Positions 35,682 to 39,169 of a stretch of DNA of 39,169 nt are shown piece by piece. A program made the position numbers and the translations under genes. Below the pieces are notes generated by a model. That model saw only the letters and a list, made by a program, of their open reading frames with translations, did not search any database and was not told the DNA's origin. Source of the stretch: an uncultured Aureispira sp. (GTDB taxonomy: Bacteria; Bacteroidota; Bacteroidia; Chitinophagales; Saprospiraceae); assembly GCA_905480485.1 (NCBI GenBank), contig CAJQQM010000231.1, positions 1 to 39,169 on the forward strand, read 5' to 3'. Each line of letters begins with the position of its first letter. Positions within the stretch are counted from its first letter, which is position 1.

Positions 35682-36227
35682 ATGAGACACGGTAAAAAAT
35701 TCAACCACTTAAGTCGTAAAAAAGCGCATAGAAAAGCCATGCTTACGAATATGGCAATTTCTTTAATTGAGCACAAACGCATCAATACTACTCTTGCAAA
35801 AGCTAAGGCTTTGCGTCAGTTTATAGAGCCGCTAATTACACGTGCCAGAAAAACGACAACGGAAGAGAAAATTAAAGATGCTACGCACCACAGACGTATT
35901 GTTTTCAGTTATCTTCAAAATAAAGAAGCTGTTAAAACTTTATTCGGTGAAATCGCTATGAAAATTGCAGATCGTCCAGGTGGATATGTTCGTATTTTAC
36001 GTACCGGTTTCCGTGAAAAAGATGCTGCTGAGATGTGTATTATAGAGTTTGTTGATTACAACACGGATGCTTTAGAAACTAAAACTTCATCACGCAAACG
36101 TACGCGTAGAAGTAGAAGAAGGAAGTCTTCAAATGATACAACTCCAAATACTGAGGCTACAACTGAATCAACAGATGATGAAGATGCAGTGGTGGATACT
36201 CCTGAAAATAACCAAGAAGAAGAATAA
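35682..36227 (+). CDS. rplQ: 50S ribosomal protein L17 with charged C-terminal tail
   Basis: L17 lies near the exit tunnel. The core (about 1-125; [60 protein letters not shown]) is canonical. The C-terminus adds about 45 residues: first basic ([15 protein letters not shown]), then Thr/Asp/Glu-rich ([20 protein letters not shown]). The total of 181 residues is long for L17. It is the last gene of the ribosomal run, followed by an intrinsic terminator. Confidence 0.97.
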   Translation: MRHGKKFNHLSRKKAHRKAMLTNMAISLIEHKRINTTLAKAKALRQFIEPLITRARKTTTEEKIKDATHHRRIVFSYLQNKEAVKTLFGEIAMKIADRPGGYVRILRTGFREKDAAEMCIIEFVDYNTDALETKTSSRKRTRRSRRRKSSNDTTPNTEATTESTDDEDAVVDTPENNQEEE

Positions 36228-36250
36228 ATTTTTCTTTTGCGATATAATTA

Positions 36251-36290
36251 AAGTCATTTCGATACATTTCGGAATGACTTTTTTATTTTT
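36251..36290 (+). terminator. Rho-independent terminator after rplQ
   Basis: AAGTCATTTCG (36251-36261) pairs with CGGAATGACTT (36270-36280) over 11 base pairs with one G-T wobble, around an eight-base loop. It is followed directly by TTTTATTTTT (36281-36290). It marks the end of the ribosomal run; the flippase gene starts six bases later and needs its own or read-through transcription. Confidence 0.85.
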
Positions 36291-36295
36291 AGTCT

Positions 36296-37669
36296 ATGAA
36301 CTTTTTACAGCAATACATACGTAGTCTGTTGCACCGTCTTTTAGGAAAAGACTTGGATGAGAAAGTGCGCAACTATTTTATAAGCGGGGCTTATAAATCA
36401 GTTTTTATGCAAGCATGTATTGCATTGCTTACCTTTATCACTTCGCTTTTTATAGCACGCGTTACCGGAGATGAGGGCTTTGGTGTATATACAACCGTTT
36501 TTACATGGATTGCAATTTTGAGTGTTTTAGCTACTTTTGGATTAGACGATCTTGTTTTAAAAAAATTACCCGTATACAAGCAGCAAAAAGCGACAAGCAA
36601 GATTAAAGGCCTTGTTGCATGGTCCAATCTTTTTGGGCTACTTTTGGGTCTTACTATAGGGCTGACATTTCTTTTCCTAATATATGTACTGCCTAGTCTT
36701 GGACTATATCGCTATGTCAATTATTTCCAATGGGCGATATGGGTGGTTCCTTTATTTGTTCTGATGCACATCAATCAAGCTATCTTAAGATCCTTACATC
36801 ATTTTGGATGGGGGCAATTTGCCGAAAAATTTGTGCAACCCTTCTCTTTTTTTATCCTTTTGGTTTTATTCTATTGCATTTTTGATTGCCAGCTCACAGA
36901 CAAACAAGCGGTCGTTGCACGCTGTCTTTCTTTCGTTGCTGCTGCTATTGCTGCATTATTTTTAATGCTTAGATTTAGCCGCTTATTTTTAACAGATAAG
37001 GGTATTGAATTGGAGCAAAAAGCTTGGTTTTCTTCCTGTCGCTATTTTGCGTTAATGTCGGTTTTGTATATTGTTAATACGAGAATTGATATTGTATTTC
37101 TTGGGCTATATCAAGTAGGGGATGCCTCTATCGCACATTATAATGCTGCATTAAAGTTATCAGATTTAGCACTGATTCCGTTCGTTGTTTTGTATACAGT
37201 AACAGCCCCTATGTATGCACAGCTTTATGCGAATAAAAAGCAACAAAAACTACAATCTTTTTTTACGAAGACCACGCGTTTAGCTTTCTTTGTTGTCAGT
37301 ATTATTTTGTTTTTGTTAATGTTTGGGGGCGAGTATTTTCTAATGCTTTTTGGCGAAAATTTCAAGGCAGGTTATACCGTATTAATTATTATGTGCCTAG
37401 CCAAATTAATACATGTCTTTTTTGGCCCGGTAAATTATTTACTGATGATGATCGATTTTGAAAAAGAAGCAGCAATAGCACTCTGTTTTAGTGTGCTAAT
37501 AACATTTTTGGGGCATACTATTTTGATTCCTACTTTTGCAATAGAAGGGGCAGCTATTGCTTCCTTAATTGGTTTATTGTCTTTTGAGATTGTACTATCG
37601 TATATTGCTTACAAAAAGGCGGGAATTATTCCAACTATAATTGGACGCTTTTCGAGGAAGATTAAATAA
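36296..37669 (+). CDS. Polysaccharide flippase (Wzx/PST-type membrane protein)
   Basis: The 457-residue protein has about 12-14 hydrophobic segments. The opening after residue 27 (YFISGAYKSVFMQACIALLTF, then FIARVTGDEGFGVYTTVFTW) is the pattern of the polysaccharide biosynthesis/MATE-like export family, which flips lipid-linked sugar units across the inner membrane. The late segment with AIEGAAIASLIGLLSFEI is also typical. The substrate cannot be told; no glycosyltransferase genes flank it. The start ATG 36296 lies immediately after the rplQ terminator, so its promoter position is unclear. Confidence 0.83.
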   Translation: MNFLQQYIRSLLHRLLGKDLDEKVRNYFISGAYKSVFMQACIALLTFITSLFIARVTGDEGFGVYTTVFTWIAILSVLATFGLDDLVLKKLPVYKQQKATSKIKGLVAWSNLFGLLLGLTIGLTFLFLIYVLPSLGLYRYVNYFQWAIWVVPLFVLMHINQAILRSLHHFGWGQFAEKFVQPFSFFILLVLFYCIFDCQLTDKQAVVARCLSFVAAAIAALFLMLRFSRLFLTDKGIELEQKAWFSSCRYFALMSVLYIVNTRIDIVFLGLYQVGDASIAHYNAALKLSDLALIPFVVLYTVTAPMYAQLYANKKQQKLQSFFTKTTRLAFFVVSIILFLLMFGGEYFLMLFGENFKAGYTVLIIMCLAKLIHVFFGPVNYLLMMIDFEKEAAIALCFSVLITFLGHTILIPTFAIEGAAIASLIGLLSFEIVLSYIAYKKAGIIPTIIGRFSRKIK

Positions 37670-37730
37670 TTTCCTTAAAATATTAACTACCTTTAAGTTT
37701 CATTAAACAACCTTGTAAATATACTTACTA

Positions 37731-38741
37731 ATGGTACTCGTCAAAGCATTGGCCTTACTTATATTTGGATTCATAATTTTAGTGAAAGGAGCCGATTTTC
37801 TAGTAGACGGTGCTTCAGCACTTGCCAAGAAATTTAATATATCTGATATGATTATCGGATTAACCATTGTTTCTTTCGGTACCTCTTTGCCAGAATTAGT
37901 CGTCAATTTAGATGCTGCCTTTAAAGGGGCAAATGATATGATTCTGGGCAATATTATTGGCTCTAATATTTATAATACCTGTTTAATATTGGGTGCTTCT
38001 GGTATAATTTATCCACTCGTCGTAAGTAAAACAACCTTACAAAAAGAATTTCCTTTTTCGGTGGCGATTATTTTACTTCTTTTTTTATTGGCCAATGATA
38101 CACTATTCGGCAGTTCTGACAACTTTCTGTCCCATGTCGACGGTATTATCATGTTGTCTTTGTTCTTTTTATTCTTTTTGTATATCGCCTATGATGTCAA
38201 AAAGTCCAATAAATCTAAAACTAATGAAGAAGGGCAGCTAGAGGCCGTAGAATCGATGCCTATTCCAAAATCTACCCTTTTAATCGTAATAGGTGGTATT
38301 GGTCTTTATTTTGGAGGAGGACTGATTGTAGAAAACGCTAAAATTATAGCAGAAATGGCTCAACTTTCAGAGCGTGTAATCGGATTAACAGTGGTGGCTA
38401 TTGGTACTTCATTGCCTGAGTTAATGACATCGGTTGTTGCAGCATTCAAAAAGAACTCCGATATCGCTATTGGTAATGTAATAGGGTCCAATATATTTAA
38501 TATTCTATTGGTATTAGGGGTAAGTGCTTCTGTATCGCCCGAAATCATCCACTACGATTTAGCATCAAATTTCGATCTCTATTTTTTACTCTTTTCAACG
38601 GCCTTGTTGTTTCTTTTCTTGTTTACCGGCACCAAAGGATCCGTCAAGGAGGGGCAGAAGTTTTACTTGATAGATAAATGGCAAGCGACCATACTCCTTG
38701 TTATTGTAGTGGGCTATACTATTTGGGTACTGTTAAGCTAA
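37731..38741 (+). CDS. Calcium/sodium antiporter (CaCA family, YrbG-like)
   Basis: The 336-residue inner-membrane protein has two inverted halves, each with the alpha-repeat of the family. The first is IGLTIVSFGTSLPELVVNLD (43-62) with GNIIGSNIYNTCLILG. The second is IGLTVVAIGTSLPELMTSVV (about 213-232) with GNVIGSNIFNILLVLG. These repeats carry the ion-binding Glu in GTSLPE. A hydrophilic loop (about 155-180) divides the halves. The likely role is Ca2+ or cation export driven by Na+ or H+. It is separated from the flippase by 61 bases. Confidence 0.93.
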   Translation: MVLVKALALLIFGFIILVKGADFLVDGASALAKKFNISDMIIGLTIVSFGTSLPELVVNLDAAFKGANDMILGNIIGSNIYNTCLILGASGIIYPLVVSKTTLQKEFPFSVAIILLLFLLANDTLFGSSDNFLSHVDGIIMLSLFFLFFLYIAYDVKKSNKSKTNEEGQLEAVESMPIPKSTLLIVIGGIGLYFGGGLIVENAKIIAEMAQLSERVIGLTVVAIGTSLPELMTSVVAAFKKNSDIAIGNVIGSNIFNILLVLGVSASVSPEIIHYDLASNFDLYFLLFSTALLFLFLFTGTKGSVKEGQKFYLIDKWQATILLVIVVGYTIWVLLS

Positions 38742-38862
38742 AGCATTGTTTTATTACTTGTCATCATGGCCCCTTCTAATAATGATAGATACATAATATT
38801 GAAAGTACAACCCACATTAAAACTTTCTTCATAGCAGTTTATCGATTCGCAATCTTAATGAA

Positions 38863-39169
38863 TCAAATACGTAGAGGAGGGGGGGGTGAAGCAAAGTTAT
38901 AACGTACTTTTATGCCCATTCCCTGAGTAGAGACCGTTAATTTTTTCCAATGATGATTTAATTTTTTTCCATTAGCAGTCTGTAATCCAAATTCGATAAA
39001 ATCGAACAATAGCAACCATGTACCTTGCACAATAAACGAGTTTCCAAAACCCTGAAAACGATCTTTATTTTGAAGATGTTTGGGGTTATTGGCCATTTCT
39101 CTGAGCAAAAAACCAGCTGTTATGTAAGAGAAATCTAATACAGCATTTACCAAAAATGTCGTTTTTACC
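38863..39169 (-). CDS. DUF6992-type membrane protein, C-terminal fragment
   Basis: The frame is open from the right window edge to a stop at about 38863-38865, so the N-terminal part is missing. The visible part (about 101 residues) reads FLVNAVLDFSYITAGFLLRE, then NKDRFQGFGNSFIVQGTWLLLFDFIEFGL (cited in part), with two hydrophobic helices. This matches my recollection of DUF6992, a small Bacteroidota membrane family, but I could not check it. After the natural-looking end KVRYNF come nine odd residues (ASPPPPLRI) encoded by a run of G's on the plus strand. The function is unknown. Confidence 0.6.
   Translation of the reverse strand, partial: VKTTFLVNAVLDFSYITAGFLLREMANNPKHLQNKDRFQGFGNSFIVQGTWLLLFDFIEFGLQTANGKKLNHHWKKLTVSTQGMGIKVRYNFASPPPPLRI

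Noticed and set aside
1-39169. CRISPR array, insertion sequence, prophage or defence system
   Set aside because: No regularly spaced repeats, transposase or integrase motif, terminal inverted repeats or nuclease/effector genes were found on either strand.

Overview
The window comes from a member of the Bacteroidota. The evidence is the TAnnTTTG-type -7 promoter boxes (clear before rplY and rpsL), the scarcity of strong Shine-Dalgarno sequences, str/S10/spc/alpha ribosomal genes fused into one run without tuf between fusA and rpsJ, zinc-free L36, and a MoxR/DUF58 gene set of the Bacteroidota type. Base composition is AT-rich. I cannot fix the genus; a Saprospiria- or Chitinophagia-like lineage is a guess.

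Left part (1-11973). A DUF2279-type exported protein (cut by the window edge) and an unknown secreted protein lie on the minus strand. Next is a patatin-like membrane phospholipase whose frame is split by a single in-frame TAA. It is followed by rplY (L25/Ctc) and pth, two minus-strand secreted proteins with degenerate YD-like repeats, and a small plus-strand operon of a DUF58 protein, an 86-residue protein with two CxxC pairs and a zinc-less MDR quinone oxidoreductase. A convergent RDD-family membrane protein closes this part.

Middle part (12166-17426). A membrane and signalling cluster encodes a SpoIIM-type membrane protein with a long second membrane domain, a DUF4129-type protein, a DUF4350-type protein, a MoxR AAA+ ATPase and a small DUF5522 protein. 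With the DUF58 and RDD genes just upstream, this is the complete MoxR-DUF58 set, but the DUF58 gene is detached from its ATPase.

Right part (17694-36227). One co-directional run carries rpsL-rpsG-fusA, the S10 genes, the spc genes with secY, then infA-rpmJ-rpsM-rpsK-rpsD-rpoA-rplQ, ending at a clear intrinsic terminator. Several of the longer spacers hold short perfect hairpins, and two spacers (before rplP and rpsH) carry -7-like boxes, so the run is probably subdivided. Some ribosomal proteins are enlarged: L15 has a tandem second copy of its C-terminal region, L4 has an insertion of about 60 residues, and L17 and L23 have charged tails. After the terminator come a polysaccharide flippase, a Ca2+/Na+ antiporter and a truncated DUF6992-type gene on the minus strand.

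I saw no tRNA, rRNA, CRISPR array, insertion sequence, prophage or defence locus. The most notable signals are the duplicated L15 C-terminus, the interrupted patatin gene, the hairpins in the ribosomal spacers, and the fused and rearranged MoxR-cluster genes.
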